The notes under the pieces were generated by a model that saw only the letters and a program-made list of their open reading frames with translations, was not told the DNA's origin and did no database searches. 64,000 bases of DNA, from positions 1,307,963-1,371,962 of the forward strand of contig VWZL01000597.1 of NCBI GenBank assembly GCA_013396915.1, written 5' to 3'. Every line of letters begins with the position of its first letter. Position 1 is the first letter of the stretch. Positions 48,293 to 62,700 of the stretch are shown in pieces. This DNA comes from Stercorarius parasiticus (taxonomy: Eukaryota > Chordata > Aves > Charadriiformes > Stercorariidae). The position numbers and the translations under genes are program-made.

Positions 48293-51200
48293 CCATTGGG
48301 CCTGAAAGCTGCTGGGTTCACAGGGGGAAGACAGCAAAACAAGGACAGGTTCCTGATCAGTTGAGGGTATGTTTTTCAGTAGCATTGCTAAATGGAGCAA
48401 CACTTACTCCTCTTCTCCCCTACCCACTCTGAACTGGGTTAGTACAAATGCCTGGAGTGGTTAAAAAAGTGGAGGCAGAAGCCAGTTCAGGCAGCGTGGC
48501 TCCTGAATTGACAGCTTCAGGAACAAATATTGGCAACAGCCTAAAAGATCTGGAGGGAAGCTTAAACCTTTGTCTTGCGTGGACGTGGACAGGGCATGGG
48601 GAGCTGGACAGGGTGGGAAAGCGCTCTGCTCGGGCCAGTCCTCTCCAGGGGCCGGGACTGGGGCAAACAGCAACGGAGACGTTGCCTTTGTGGTGATTTT
48701 GTTTTGTTTTGCGTTGCTTTGGGGCTGTGCAAAATGAATTTGACAAAATGGATTAATGTGCAGAATGTTTCTGAACCTGAAAGCATACATACAAGGAGAT
48801 CTTTGGTCTTGTACCTCCTCTTTCTCCTTTCTTTCACAGTGGCTGTTGGAGTGGCTTTCTGTGTGGGATAGCAAACAGCAAAGGAGGGGCTCAGAGGGGG
48901 AAATAATTTTGTTTAGAGAAGGATGGATAAAGCAGAGCAGACGACTGTAATTTGGATGGATGTCTGAGTCATACATCGTACCTCCTGGGGCTCTTTCTGA
49001 TGTAAGGCACCTTACACTCTGCCTAGGGAGAAATTGAGTCTGTGGACGGTGCAGAGGTATATTTTCAGGTGCTACTTATTGTTGTCAGGAGAAGCAATGT
49101 GAACACATGGCCTCCAGAAGAGTGGTCCTATTCACCTTGGAAGAAGGACAGTAGAGACTTGCCTAAAGGTAGATGACACGGACCCAAATCACACAGAATT
49201 AAGATCTCAGAATTTAATGTTTACTGAATGTGGAAAAAAAGTTTGTAAGAGGACATCTGTTTCATTTTTGTTGTGACCTTCAAAGAAGGGATGAGGAAAA
49301 AAGTAAAATAGGAAATCTGTATAGCTGAGATTTCAGACTACCTAATGTTGTTTTATAATCACTGATGTCATTTCTAATTGTGAGGAGAATACAGAAAACC
49401 AACAACATCAAAATGTGAAAAGTGTTCATTTAAAAAAGCTTTGACATTTAAAGAGACTAAATTGTAGACATGTAAGAAATGTAAATGTGAAATAAAAAAA
49501 AATAAAAATCTGGTTCTTTTTCATACCACTTACTAGTAGCTCTATCATAAAATAACAGAATCACTACCCTGGAGTGGGATTCTGCAAAATTACTACCCTG
49601 GAGATACAGTAGTTACAGTTCAAAGTGACTTTTTTCTGCAATGCTGAACTTCTATTTCCTAAACTCGTCAGCTCCAAACAGAGTGAAAGTGAGTATTTAA
49701 ACCACTCTATACCTTGCATGAAAATCAGTCCTGACAATTTGAAAATAGATTGAAGGACTTTCAAATGTTCGAACCGGCAGTAAAAAATGATAATTGTTCA
49801 AATATATAGAAAAGTAGTGCAGTTTCATAAAGAACAGCAATACACTAAAGTGATAAGTCTTTTCATTGTAATTCATACTAAAAATCCCAAATTCTGCTTG
49901 TAATATTTATGCGGCAAATTACCTTTGAATTTAAAAATAATTCTCCCTGCTTCAGTGGAATAAAGGTCTGTTGTTTTCACATATGTATTTTCTCTTTGAT
50001 CTCAAAAAGATGTCAGAAAGTGGAGTTAAGTTTCCTTGTCATAACTGGATGCAATCTAATATATGTATATAGCTCTTTGCTGATTTGGTGATAACAGTAA
50101 CCACTAAAAAAAGTAAAAAGCTTAGATATGAGGGGAAAAACAAAGCATTTCAACATTAAAAACAGAGAGGAAAAGACCTGAACATATGTAAAAATATGTA
50201 AAAGTATACATCTAATTTTGTCATAAACAAAACCAGAAAAAAATAGATCTGTATTGTACCTGAAATTCAAGAAAACAAAGGCTCTTCTACTCTGGGGACT
50301 CAGTTGAGCAGATGCGGTAAAAGCTAGTGTAGTTTAGGGACATGTTTTGTTCTGTGGTCTATTAAATGATTTACTAATTTCTTACTGTAAAAGAAGCAAT
50401 TCTCAACTTTCTCTCTGTCCCAGCCCCAGTCTGTGTTCCCCTGGCTTCTATAGAATGAGTGGAAGGTCTTTAGGAGAAAGAAAAAGTACAATTCCAGTGA
50501 ACGTCGTTTCTAAAGTACAGTTCCCATGTTAAACCAGGAAGATGTAAGTAAAGAATGAGAAAATGTATTGTTGTTATTTAGCCAGAATACAGATGGACTA
50601 GTCTATGAGTTTGAAGATGTTTCCTTTCCTTGCTTCTGTTTTCCTTCCCATGTGTCTCCATAGCCTTATTAAAAAGTATGCTTTCTGAGGCAGAGGCTGC
50701 TTTAAATATATTATTTATGTATAGTGTCCATAACAGCATGGCTCTGATTTCAGTTGGCTATGCTGGGTTACAATACAATGTTAAGAATAATATATGAGCA
50801 AGCTCAAGTAATGGAGATTGTCTGCATGCTCAGTTTTTGCAAGGGAGCTTGAAGTAATTTAGGACACTGTAATTAAGAGACCTGAACAGAACATGTCACT
50901 AAGATTCTGAGCAATAAGCTTAGGGCGGGGGGAAGCCAAAACCTTCAGTCCTTCAAATAGGTTCAGCTTTTTCTCATTGTCTGACAGGGAAATGTGAAAA
51001 TATCCAGTCTGACAAATTTTTCCATTTTGCTTTTGAAAAATCCATGTGTTCAGATCACTCTGGTTGCCCTTATCCTGGTCTAACACAAGTCTGTTCTGTG
51101 TTGTCTGCTAGTATCTACTATGAGAGGAAAACATGATATGATTAATTGTCAGGCAGGAATTTTACTTTTTTCATTTTAGGAGGAAGATCTGCCAGTTTAG

Positions 51201-54200
51201 CCTGGTTTTGTGACATTTCCGTTTAAAAGTGCAGTAAAATACAAAAAGAGAGAGGGTTTCCAGCTGGAAGACATGATTCTTCTTCCAGGATAAACTCAGC
51301 CAAATTACCGGAGGCAGAGGAAAGCAGTGGTTCTGCAGTGCAGCTGAGAATGAGCGTTATAGGAACTGAGGTTTTGTTAATGTTTGGAACTGTAAGTCAT
51401 AAAGAACCTGGCTAATCACTGAAAAAGATTGGGAAACCCCTGCACAAAATCTTTTCCTTTCACTTCCATACATCCCAATAATCCAGATGAACAAAATAGG
51501 AGGAAGCATCATCAGGGATCTCTTAGGAAATTGAGGCAGCAGATTTCACTGCCTTGCACATGTCTCTAATAGATTCTCATAGTCCAGAACACTTCAAAGA
51601 TTAAGGCAAGAGGATATGCTTTTTTGTTTCTCTTGATAAAATTGCACAAGGACATCAGTGAAGAATGTAATCTGCAAAGAAACTCAGAAAATTCTAGAGC
51701 GAAGGAAGAACTGAAATTGTTTTTCTTGGATTTGCCATTTATCAGGGGCACTGAGGTTTCTATTTGGATCTCTATCACCTTTCCCTGTCCTGTTACAAGC
51801 AGACTCTGAATAAAAGAGAAGCCAGCACTCTTCCCGAGACCTTGAGAGCTGACCTGATTTCATCACTGTAGTAAATTCCCTCTGGGCATTGTGCAATCTG
51901 ATAGCCAGGTTTTTTTCTGTTTTTGTATTGCCAGCAAACCACCCCTTCATAGGATTGTTACACTGGGTGGTCCTGCATGCCCTTACAAACAGCTGGGCAG
52001 TTATCACCTCTGCAACATCGGTCTGGCCAAGAAGTGCCCCTACTCCTTCATGGGCTGGGTTTGATCTAGTTCTGTCAAAAACAAGATCACCCACCTTGTT
52101 ATCTCTGGCGTACAGCAGGTGGTGATGCTCTGATTGTTTGCTCGTTTTCTATTCATATTGTTTTCAGATTTACAGAATTCCTTGTTACTTTCTGGAGTGT
52201 CCGGTGTGGAGGCGCTTTAAACTTCAGTGAGTTTATAATAGTGTTTTCGTTCTCTTTCCAATAAGGACTCTGTTGAGCAGATCTTAATTGTAAGAATTCT
52301 TGCTGCTGATGTCTGAAAGCAGTTAGTAAACATGAATCCTCTAAAAAAAGACTTAACAACTAGCCAAACTGTTAGTAAACCAGTAGCATGTTGTGGTAAG
52401 ATGTCTGTAGATACATGGGCTATTTGTTTATGCTTACAGATGACTGTAGATTAACAAAGCAAAGCCTCTTTTTGCTATTCTCCCAGGTGGGAAGGCGGCT
52501 ATGTCATTAAAAAGCAGTTTGGCTGTACAAACACAGCCCTGGTTTCCACTGGTAGGGCTGTACTAGATCCTCTTGCTACTTTTCATACTGTTGATGATAT
52601 ACTGCCAGCATATCTGGCAGAAGGGCATTGTGCAGGTCTCTGCTTCATAATCCTAAGGTTGGACAGTCTTAGAGAAAGTAACAACAAATTTATCCTTAAA
52701 ATAACCAGAACATTTATATGCAGCACAACAACGCTATAACATATAAAACTCAAATTACAAGTGATATGGACTTAATAGTTTAAAAAAAGCAGTTGCCATC
52801 TCTGAGAAACTACCTGAAACTTCTGACTGTCACAGGTTTTAGACAAGATCAATTTGATAATTTAATAATAGAAGGGAAAAGCACTGATATAGAAGCACAT
52901 CTTGATAGCATTAGGCGGAGTCAAAGGCGGCAGTTCTAATTCCTCCTCTGGCTTTCTAAGTGCATGTGAGTTATTCTATCAAAATGCAGTCATTTCTCAA
53001 CCCAGCTGACCCTTCTGTGTATCCACTTCCTCCCTTGTGTAACAAGGATGCCATGAGGGGTTTGCTCCTCTCTACTGGAGCAGGGTAAGTTTTAGTCAAA
53101 TAACATTTGTCAAGCACTTTGAATTCCTCCAGTAGAAATTTTGCAAATGCTGAAAACAGGAGAGAAGAATTTGGATGCTCTGATAAACTGAATATACTAA
53201 TTGTTTTAACTTCATCCTTATTTTCCCACTGCACTCTGCTGGATGGCCTATCTAACCTTCCCATGGATGGAATTTCATCACACATACCATGTTTGCAGTA
53301 GACCTGGGAGTATCTTCTTGATCGCTTTCTCTTACTTGTCTGTTTTGCAGCATTCCTGGTAGAGAAAAGGATGCCCGGTCATGCCATTTCAAAAGTCACT
53401 ACAACCACTTGAAAATGTGTATTTGCATAATTCCTTCAGTAATGGTAATTACTGCACAGAAAGGACGTAGGATGGTAGCAAGGAAAGGAAAGGTGGGAAT
53501 GCAACAGTAGCTAAGTATGCTCTGTTAACAAACCCACATTTTGAAGTACTTGCCGCTAGGCTCTAATCTCCTCTCTTATTTTTTTTCTTCCCCCCGCCCC
53601 TAAGTGGCTTAATCAAGACTTGCTTCATGGACAAATAGCTCAAAGAAAGAATTTAATTTATTAACTTATATGTTTTTAAAAATAGTAAGAAACATTGAAG
53701 AATGCTTGCAACAAGTGCTTAGAGGAATTTAACAGAATGTAATGTTACATTTACTTAATAACTATACAGCACTTCTATCTGCTACTTCTATCTGCTGTAG
53801 CACTTCTGTAATCTTTGATTAATTTTACCAATTTTAATGATGATTACCCTAGCAGTAATTTAATTGTATCGCAGGGTGGAATTCTTAGTATGAGAGACTC
53901 TCTCTAATGCCATGTACAAAGCTCTCCTACACGGTAAACACTTCCTGACCCTTTCTTTCCACTTGGATATTAGCAGAGCTCTGCGAAATGTGGCTACACA
54001 GATGGGAGCTGCCAGGGAAGATCAGCCCGTTTGGGAGACGGGATGAGAGAGCACCAGCCTGGCACCTTGGGAAGCAGCTGGTAGCACTGGTCACCACCCT
54101 TTGCCCCCAGATCTCCCCCGGGGTGGGGGGGTCCTCAAAAGAATTTCACATTTCTCTTTCCTATTTAAGACCAAAACACACTTGAGAAATCCCATCCCCA

Positions 54201-55824
54201 TTTTACTGGATATAGATGGAAAAAGCTTCATGTGATTTTGGGGTAGATCCGGACAGTAGTTAAATACAGGCTGATGCTGCCCAAAGCCATGGAAGATTTT
54301 GGATCAGCAGCTTTGGTTTGGGCTGTAGTTTCATGTTTCACTTTAGGCATTTGACAAATAACCAAATGTTAACCTAAGAAAAACTGCTGTGAACAACAAG
54401 TGTTAGTCCAGCTGCATCTAATGCAAGCACTTTACCTTGCACTATATCTTTGAGGGCTGTGGAAGAAGAAAACTGTTAAAGGGCTCCAGTTGGTTTTATT
54501 TAAAGAAAAATAGACCTCTTTGGGGTCAAAGAGCAGCTTTTGTTTTGTTGCTTTTTTTATGTCTGTCTGATTCTCTTTCCATATACACTTTCTGCCTTTT
54601 GGTTGAAACTCGGGAGAGAAAGCCAAAGTGAACATTTCACACCTTGCTTGCATAAATGGTTCATATTGTCGGAAAAATCCCCACCATTGAGCAAATGTAA
54701 TTATTTATGTAAGAAGAGATCCACAGGAGCTGTACTACTATGTGACTACAATTCTTCATGCCTGCACAAATTACCTGCAGCTGCCCCTCTTCTAAGCTGT
54801 TCACGAGGCATTAGAGGAAAGGATTGATTTTCAGAATTCACTGGAAAGAAATGAAAATGAGTTTATTAATAAAGGTATCAGTATAAGAGCTCTAAGACAC
54901 AGGTCTATTGACTTGTTCTTCCACCTGAGTGTATCTATTGGCAGAGACTGTCAGCTTGCTTTGTGTCTCACTTACGCTCGAGTCGGAATCGTTCCCATTT
55001 CATGTGTGTTTATGTGAAGAAAATGATGCCCCACTTCTGCCCTGGATATCGGTGTAGAAGGGTACAAAATGATCATCAGGTGGTCTTCAAAATATATAAA
55101 AAATAATCTTCCATTTGTAAATTGTCTGGACTGAAGAAATGAATTGGAACAGTGTTTTGCACTTACCTGAACTCCCCCGCGCACCTTTTCAGAGCTGCGT
55201 GTGATTTGTTGCCTTTCTGCGCCAGCCAGACGAGAAAAGCTGTGCCCGTCTGCATGTACCGCTGCAGGTGTTTAATGAACTGTCTGCAAGGAACTTGCCA
55301 AGCCTGGGAAAGAGGGCTCGCCTTATTTTGTGTTGCTTTATTTTTTAAATTTTTTGGTACTCTGTGGGAGAGCCAAATGGGACTGTCTGTTAGGGCCCTG
55401 GGGGTAGTAGTAGGTCTTAATGGTCCTGACTGGTGTTACCTGGGGAATCCCTTCATACCCATGGGCCCAGGAGCCCTGTTTCAGCTCAGCCTGAGTCAGT
55501 CAATCCTCCCTCACAATCACCAAACCTTCACAGCTACCATACCCTCAACAGATCATTTGTCCTCCTTCCACTCCTTAATTTTTTTCAAGGGTGAATTTTC
55601 TGCTTTTAGAAGATGCATGCATGACTCATTTCCTTGTGTAGCGATCAAAGGCATCTAGGTCATCTTGCTGGGAAGACAGGTTCTACTAAAGGGGTGGTAA
55701 ACTCCCTCCATCTTCAGTTGATGCTCACTACAGAGAAGTTACTTGGCTTGCTCGCAACTACATTATGAAGCCATGTTAAACATTTCGCAAAGCTTCTTTA
55801 TAGCTCTCAATAAGGAATGTCTTA
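48293..55824. other. Non-coding stretch with two GC-richer patches
   Basis: The patch 48560-48690 and the patch 53990-54135 stand out in base composition from their AT-rich surroundings. Neither has a splice-bounded frame with a recognisable protein or a dense CpG run, so no function is assigned. The rest shows nothing beyond the 13-bp duplication. Confidence 0.55.
53771..53796. repeat. Perfect 13-bp tandem duplication
   Basis: ACTTCTATCTGCT occurs twice back to back (53771-53783, 53784-53796). A related GCACTTCTGTAAT follows. It looks like a small slippage product. Confidence 0.95.
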
Positions 55825-55878
55825 TTTGGACTAGATGATTGTTGGAGGTCCCTTCCAACTGAAATATTCTATTCGGTT
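55825..55878 (+). repeat. CR1 LINE 3' tail fragment
   Basis: TTGGACTAGATGATTGTTGG, AGGTCCCTTCCAACTGAAAT and ATTCTATTCGGTTCTACTCT mark the last ~50 bp of CR1, with a degraded tail octamer repeat. Sequence upstream could not be aligned by eye to CR1. Confidence 0.85.
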
Positions 55879-56721
55879 CTACTCTATTTAAGGGGTACAG
55901 TTGGATTTTGCAAGATTCAAATTTTCAAGGTAAGAAGCAGGACCAGAAAGAGCATTTAAGAATCACAGCATTTAGCATGGAACATGGAAGTTATAAATAT
56001 ATTTGGCTTTTTTTTTTCTTTCTATCTATAAGGGCTCTTTTCTTTAGCACTTTTAGATGATTGCATAGCTTGATTTTTGTAACCATGGCTAACTTATCTG
56101 CAGTGAGCATCACTGAATCTAATGAAAACTGCTGTTAAAGACATCTGAATGAGATGTAATGACCACAGCTTTTCCATTGCCTTTGTCTGTAAAACTTAGT
56201 AAATAGATAAAATGTGATTTCTAGTGTGCAAGAAAATTGTAGCTATATAATTAATAAGGCTGAATGTGTTAGATGGAAGAAGAAAATTATTTTAAAAGAT
56301 TAAAGTTGGTTATTTTTCTTCTGGGAGTGTCTTTTATGTTGTTTCTTGCCATTGGCCTTCCATATGAAAACATGAATTGAGCTTCAAACATGTCTGTATA
56401 TTTGTGCATTTTTATTACTATTTCTAAGACAAAACCAGGAGAAACAGCAGTACTTAATATTTCTCTGAATATGTCTGCAAAGCATGAAAACTGTAATCCA
56501 ACCTCGGCTTGAGAAAGGTTTGCTACTGGGTCACGACTCAAGGAGAAAGGTAACGTGAGGAGGGGAAGGGGATGGCCAAGGTAAGAAGTGTATTTGCCTG
56601 TAGTGACTCTGAGAGACCTAGAGGGTACAGCACAAGGAGGAGGCATGTAGTCACCTACTAGTTTCAACCAGGTATATCCAGAGAGTGCTAGACAGTAGAA
56701 GAGGGAATAAAAAGAAACTCT

Positions 56722-56758
56722 CGTGTGTGTGCGTGTGTTTGTGTGTATATATATATAT
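56722..56758. repeat. Compound TG/TA microsatellite
   Basis: An interrupted GTGTGT run (with a GC and a TT interruption) passes into a pure TATATATATATA run. It explains the H-T and I-Y repeats seen if the region is translated. Confidence 0.95.
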
Positions 56759-59700
56759 GAGTTACATCTTCGTAGCTCTGGCTGTAATTGCTCACCAGGG
56801 GGAAGACTGTTGCTGGTGCATTGTCCATTAAAATGCTTATACATTCTTCATGTGCTAGTGAGGTATTTAATGCAGTCTTCCTCTCGTAGGAGATTGACTG
56901 CTCCTGTTACTGCCTGCTAAATATCTCAACATGTAGATATTGCTATTGATTTGTAGAGTATTTCTTCTCATTTCCTTAAAAATTTGGATCGTTGTACGTG
57001 GTTTCAGTTATAAAACAAATCCTACTGCATGCGTTATTTTTATAATCAGCTTTAGTTACGTTTTCACGTACTTGTAGTCAGCACTGGCAACGGATCTTCA
57101 GGGATAGGCATTTTGTAGATGAGGTTTCTATAACAATAATTTGGAATGTCATTAAAGGGTTACGATTACAGTTTGGCTGCAAAGAATTTGAGCAGTGAAG
57201 CAGTGCAGAGTTTAGCACAGGTAGTCAGTGCTCTTTGGCATATAGAGAAGGGAATGCACATATTGAAGACTCTTGGAGGGCATGAACTGTGACCTGAAAA
57301 CATCCTTATTGTTTAAATATACCTCTTTGCATCTTTATTTTAAAAAGCAAAAATGAACATGTGGAATATTTCTCTTGGGCATAGTTGGAGAATAGGTTGG
57401 AGGATTCAGAGCATCTGAAATACATTTCTAGAGTATATCAATAAATACACTGTTCTGTCTTAGTCTTCTTAAATGGACCACATTGAAAAGCTCACCAACA
57501 AAATCCTGCATTTATGCAGGCAGAATAGGTAATTACACTCTGCAATGCCTGTTTAAGGGCACAGGTACCCATTTTGCAAATACTAATGAGCCTATGCAAA
57601 TGCTGGGTGCAAGGTAAAAGAACCAGCATCCTTTGAAAATTCATCCCTTCAGACCAAGTTCTGTCCTTGAATATGCACACAGAATTCCCATTGACTTTGG
57701 TGGGCTGCACATGAATACATTTGATAGAATTTCATCTTTAGAATTCCCTTTCTTTTCTGCAGCTCCCTAATTGGCTCTTACGTTAAGTTTTTATTTTCTC
57801 TTGGTTTAGCTAACCAAAATATTCCTGCATTGATGCATTGAAAGGAATTTTCTTGGTAACATTTACTGCTTAGTTTAAAATTATTATTCTTGAAAAACAT
57901 TTAAATGAGATGCCTACCATAATAAAATTAACTGTTTTATTTTATTCGTTGTGTATTCAGCAGGTATGTGATACAATAGCTTTAGAAACTGTGCCATGTA
58001 TAGTTACAACTGAAAGGAACATTGTGTTTTTCAGAACATAGAGCATAGGTAACCTGCCTAAAATTTCTAAAATATTAGCGGGAGCCCCATATATTAATTT
58101 GGGCACCAACCTTTTATCTTTTTCGAGCACAGGATCTGTATATTAGGCTCTACTCAGCTAATGAGAAATAGCCTGATACTTGAGTGAAACAAATCAGATG
58201 GAGCCAGCTGGTAGACTAAAAGAGATCGATTTTTTTTAAACCACTAACTCCCACTGGTGTGATTTGATGCTGCCCCACCTCCAACAAGACTTGAGATCTT
58301 GTTAGAATTGTTCACTTTGATGAACATTTCAATCAACAACTGCTGCCCAACCACTGCCAGTTCCAGTGCCTATCTCAAACCGTCTTTTGTATTCTGTAAG
58401 GTGGCCAGATAAGTGAGCTGGCCAGTTCTTCCCTTCTATAAAGGGTATAATGGGGTAAGCAGAGGCCTTCCCTATGACAGATTAGGCTGGGAAGTTATTG
58501 TCTTGCATTAATTTTCATCTCACTGTGTGAGATAAGCTAATCTTATTTTGCAAAGATGACCATTTCTAATCTCCAGTCTTTACGGTGCATCATTTAAGCT
58601 CATAAAGTTAGCGGACCTTTAACACAAGAAGTATTTTGCCATCAGTCCTGCCTCCCCTTTAAGTTTGAGGAGAGCAAAAAAGGAAAAGAGATGTTTCCCA
58701 TCCCAGTTTCAGCTAATATTTTAATACTTCCGTTGAAGACTTAAATTTTTGCGCATCCAGGCTGTCTCATAAAAACAGCCCTTGCATTGCTTTCTACTTT
58801 CCTGCTTCCTGGTAAACTTTTCTTCTAACCTTGTCATTTACCGTTTCTATTCCTGCCTTTTCTTGCTAAAACTAACCTTTGCTCTCGAATATAGGCAACA
58901 AGGAAAATTTCAAGCGACATTGCTAAGTCCTCGGCTTTTTCAGTACCTGTTAGTCAGGAACGTAAATTTTGTCTACAGCCTATGAAAGGTGGCATGTCTG
59001 AAAGCTGTCTGCTTTTTCCCCCCATATATGAAGCCAGATTTGAGTGCTCAAAATAGAATCCAAATATCACTTGGTATGAAGGGAAGTCCCATTCTGTGGC
59101 ATCTTCGTTCCCATTTAGGTAAATGGCAAATCTCCTATAGATGTCAGTGGTGCAGTGTTGGATACTCTGCCTGTTTTCCATAATATCTTTAACATTGGAA
59201 TGGATATTTATGTATCTATATGCTTTTCAGAATGTTTATGGTGGAACAGCTTGTAAACTGTTCCTTTGATACAAGCCTGTTTCTGATCGGAGTATTAAGA
59301 AAGCAGATTGTTTAAATGCATCAATTATGATAAGTCAATCAAAAAATGCCTGCTGTACAGCAAATATGGAAATGCCTCATTTATTTGCTGATGTCAGATT
59401 TTTAGAGGATACCATCACTATATTGTTACCATCATTACAAAGCCTCAACTGGGAATAATCAGTGTCTCACCCTCTATGACAATTTTTGGAAAGCAGCTTG
59501 TGATTGACTATTTAATGAAGCAGAAAGTGGAGTTAGGCTTGCATTATAGGAGTATACTGAAATGAAATGAAATCTCATCCTCAAAAGGAAAAACCCCTAA
59601 CTTTCTAGCTCTTCTTCTTCAGATGTCTTCATTTAAATGCAAATAGCAGCTTCATCCACAATGAAATAAAAAAGCCTCTTTTTTTCCCTGGGAAACAATA

Positions 59701-62700
59701 ATGAGGGTAAATTTAAGTCATTTCATTTTTGTAATAAGATAATCCTTTTCAGTGCTCATGGTAATATTATGATAAAGGTTGATTTTAAAATTATTATTTT
59801 TGGATAGAGGAATGTATTTTTGGCTTTCTTAGAAGCAGGAATTCTGAATTCACTATAACTCTGCCTAGATGCTGCTCCTGGGGTCAGTAAGTTCCAGGAT
59901 CTGATCTAGATTCTATTGAGCCCAGTGGGCAGATACTCCATGATATTATCTGCAAGTGCATCTTGTTCTACCTGCACTTTTTCTAGTTGATGAAAATGAC
60001 AGAATGGTACTTGTGGGATTCCTTTGTGGTATTTGTACCCAAGCAGATTTCGTCAGCCCAGGACTGGTTGCACTTGTCTAATTTATTGACTTTAGCAGCA
60101 GTAGAGGAGATGGCAATACGTCAAGATGACGACGAGGTTCTTGAACAAGCGTTGTGGCTTATCATATACTTTCACTCAACTTCTCACTGATTCTGTCCCA
60201 GGCTTTACTAAGGATATCCAATTGCTGCTGGTATGGATAAAAGAAAATTATTTTGTCCACTGTGTTTTCTGACACTAAAATACTGTATCCTGTAATACAT
60301 GTTCTTTGTAACACTGATAAGGGAGTGTGCACATCCCTTTATATGCAGAGGTGCAGTGATTGTGCATCTGATAAACTGCTGTAACATTTAGCTGTTAGCA
60401 TGAGCATTTGACAACTTTATCTATCAATTCTCCTTAAAACATATTACCTAAATCTTATATCTTTCCAAACTCTGAGGAGCTTCAATGTACTTTTTTCCTT
60501 TAAAAAAAATCCAAGACAAAAAGTTTCTCTTTCTGCAGTATCTCAATGGAGTGAAGTCCAGGGTAGATAATATGCAGTGTTGGAAAGAAGTTAGATCTTG
60601 TTGATAGATGAATATGAATTTTATACGAAAGCATAATATTCAGAACTCAATATCTTTCAATTTTGCCATGGAAGGTCCAAAGACAATAGGATACCATACA
60701 GGTATACTACAAAATCTTTCCAGCACTCCAGGAATCAAAACATTGTTTTATTAATGTATCCTTTCTTTATCAAAAATCAAACTATTATTGTTACTATTAA
60801 TAGATATGAGACACTTGCTGATAGAGCTATGGAAAAAGAATGGGCTCTGTGCTTATTTCAAGTGATTGGCCAGACTTTACCAATATGCCTTCAGTGGTTT
60901 GGGGGTATTTTTCATCTAAGAATAAGCAAATGCCAGCCACTTTTTGTAATTGATATGATGAGTATTAGTTGTGCTGTTTCTAATAGTACTATTAGTATCA
61001 GCTATACGTATGGTGTACTTGGTTATATCAAGACTTAGTTTCACTTTGAATACATGTCTTTAAGGATATTTCATGTTCATGGCAGTAATCCTTGACTGCT
61101 TCTTCAGACAGTTGTTTGAGTTCTGTGAAGCGTTCTGAAGTCCCTCTAAGCACAGCAAGAGGGTAATAACAAGTATTATGTCCAAGATGGTCATTGCAGT
61201 ATACTATAGGTGTATGTTACCTGCATTTTGCTTTTCTTTCTATTGCATATTTTTACATTGTTACACTTTAATTAGAACATTAAATACATAGTTTCCCTTT
61301 ATGAAGCCAGAGGGTTTTCTTTGCAGTGAAAATGAGTCGTTCAATTACCCTCCTATTAATGGATAAAACGTAATTAACATTGTCTTGAGGCTAATTTTCA
61401 TTTGTGCTGCCATTCTCCGTAAGCTGAACATCATTCTCTGGAAAAAGTCAATGTGTCACTTTTATTAGCCCAGTTTGCACTTTAACACCAAGAAAATTAA
61501 TTCAAGATACATTAACGTACTTAACTTCAAATATGATGAAACGATCTGATGACAGAAGATAACTCTTAACGTGTCCTTTATGAAGTCATGCAGTTTGGTT
61601 GTGGGTGTGCTTGATAAATGGGATCATATTTACGTGTGTGCACTTTGTGACAAGGACAGAATGTAAAAAGCATTTCCAAGCCAGCTGCTGTTCATAAACT
61701 TGCCAACTTTTATATCCTTTCACATGTGAACAGTAGCCAGAAAACCTTTTTTGGGTGGACTTCCTTTCTATCAGCTATGTTATCTTCAAAGGCTACAGCT
61801 GTGCAATTGTATCTAAGTTTTTAGGCCTGAAAAATACCGAGAATATCTGTTCCATCCCTGTAGCACAATTGCACTATCATTTGCAATAGATTTTGGGGCA
61901 TGTTTTAGTACTTTAGAAGCCCATAAGGAGAACGACTTCAGAAATACAGGCTGTGGAACAGAGCCTTAAATGATTTTTACTACTCTGTAGCTAGTGTATG
62001 CTGACATGAGAGAGACAACTGGGACTTCTCTGCTTTCACACTGGGATTTTACAGTCAGGTGCTCATTAGGAAACATTTCCCCACACTTAGTTCACATTTT
62101 CCATTGCCCACTTTAATCCTAAAGCTCCTAGTTATAGTCCTCTCTGGGCCCCTAACCAATACCTCTTTTCCTCCCCTTTGTTTGGGGCTAGCATTAAGAG
62201 GCTAGCTCCCTGCTACGGAAAATGCTATGATGTAAATAAGAAATACATATGTGTTGAATTACTGTTACAGATTCTTTCTAGCAATTATTCAGATTGCTGC
62301 TGCTGTTGACAGTGGTTCACCCACATCCTCAGCTAATTGTTTGTCATGTTTCCCCATAAATGGTGTTACTGTGAGATGATGAACTCCTCTCACCTTCATC
62401 AATCCACCCCAAGAACACACTGCCAAAACAGAGTGACACAGCAGACCTCTGAAATCTTCATCTTCTTCAGAAGGGACTTCTTGATGCTTGATTTTTCTGT
62501 TCTGATTGCAAAAGTAACAATCTGACCCTGAAGCATGTATGTGGAAGTCAAGGTTTTTGCTATTGTTTGTCAGTTCTTACGTATCCCCCATGGACAACCT
62601 TTAGCATCTGCAAATACGAAACAATAATAACCGTGGTGATGAAGAGAGACTGTGGTGTGATTATAGTTTTGCTTTGCCCTCTATTGGGAGCACCTTTTTA

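Noticed and set aside
48461..48976. 171-codon frame on the - strand, with overlapping + strand frames
   Set aside because: Several overlapping frames on both strands reflect few stop codons in a GC-richer patch; none shows a domain or splice-bounded structure.
49131..49210. Possible further MIR-like piece (GACTTGCCTAAAGGTAGATG)
   Set aside because: Only one short box resembles MIR; order of the remaining boxes does not fit.
55152..55658. 168-codon open frame on the + strand
   Set aside because: No recognisable domain, no coding-like composition, no splice or promoter context; a frame of this length can occur by chance in 64 kb read in six frames.
56287..56844. 185-codon open frame on the - strand
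   Set aside because: Its start region is the translation of the TG/TA microsatellite (I-Y-I-H-T-N-T-R-T-H-T) and the rest matches no family I know.
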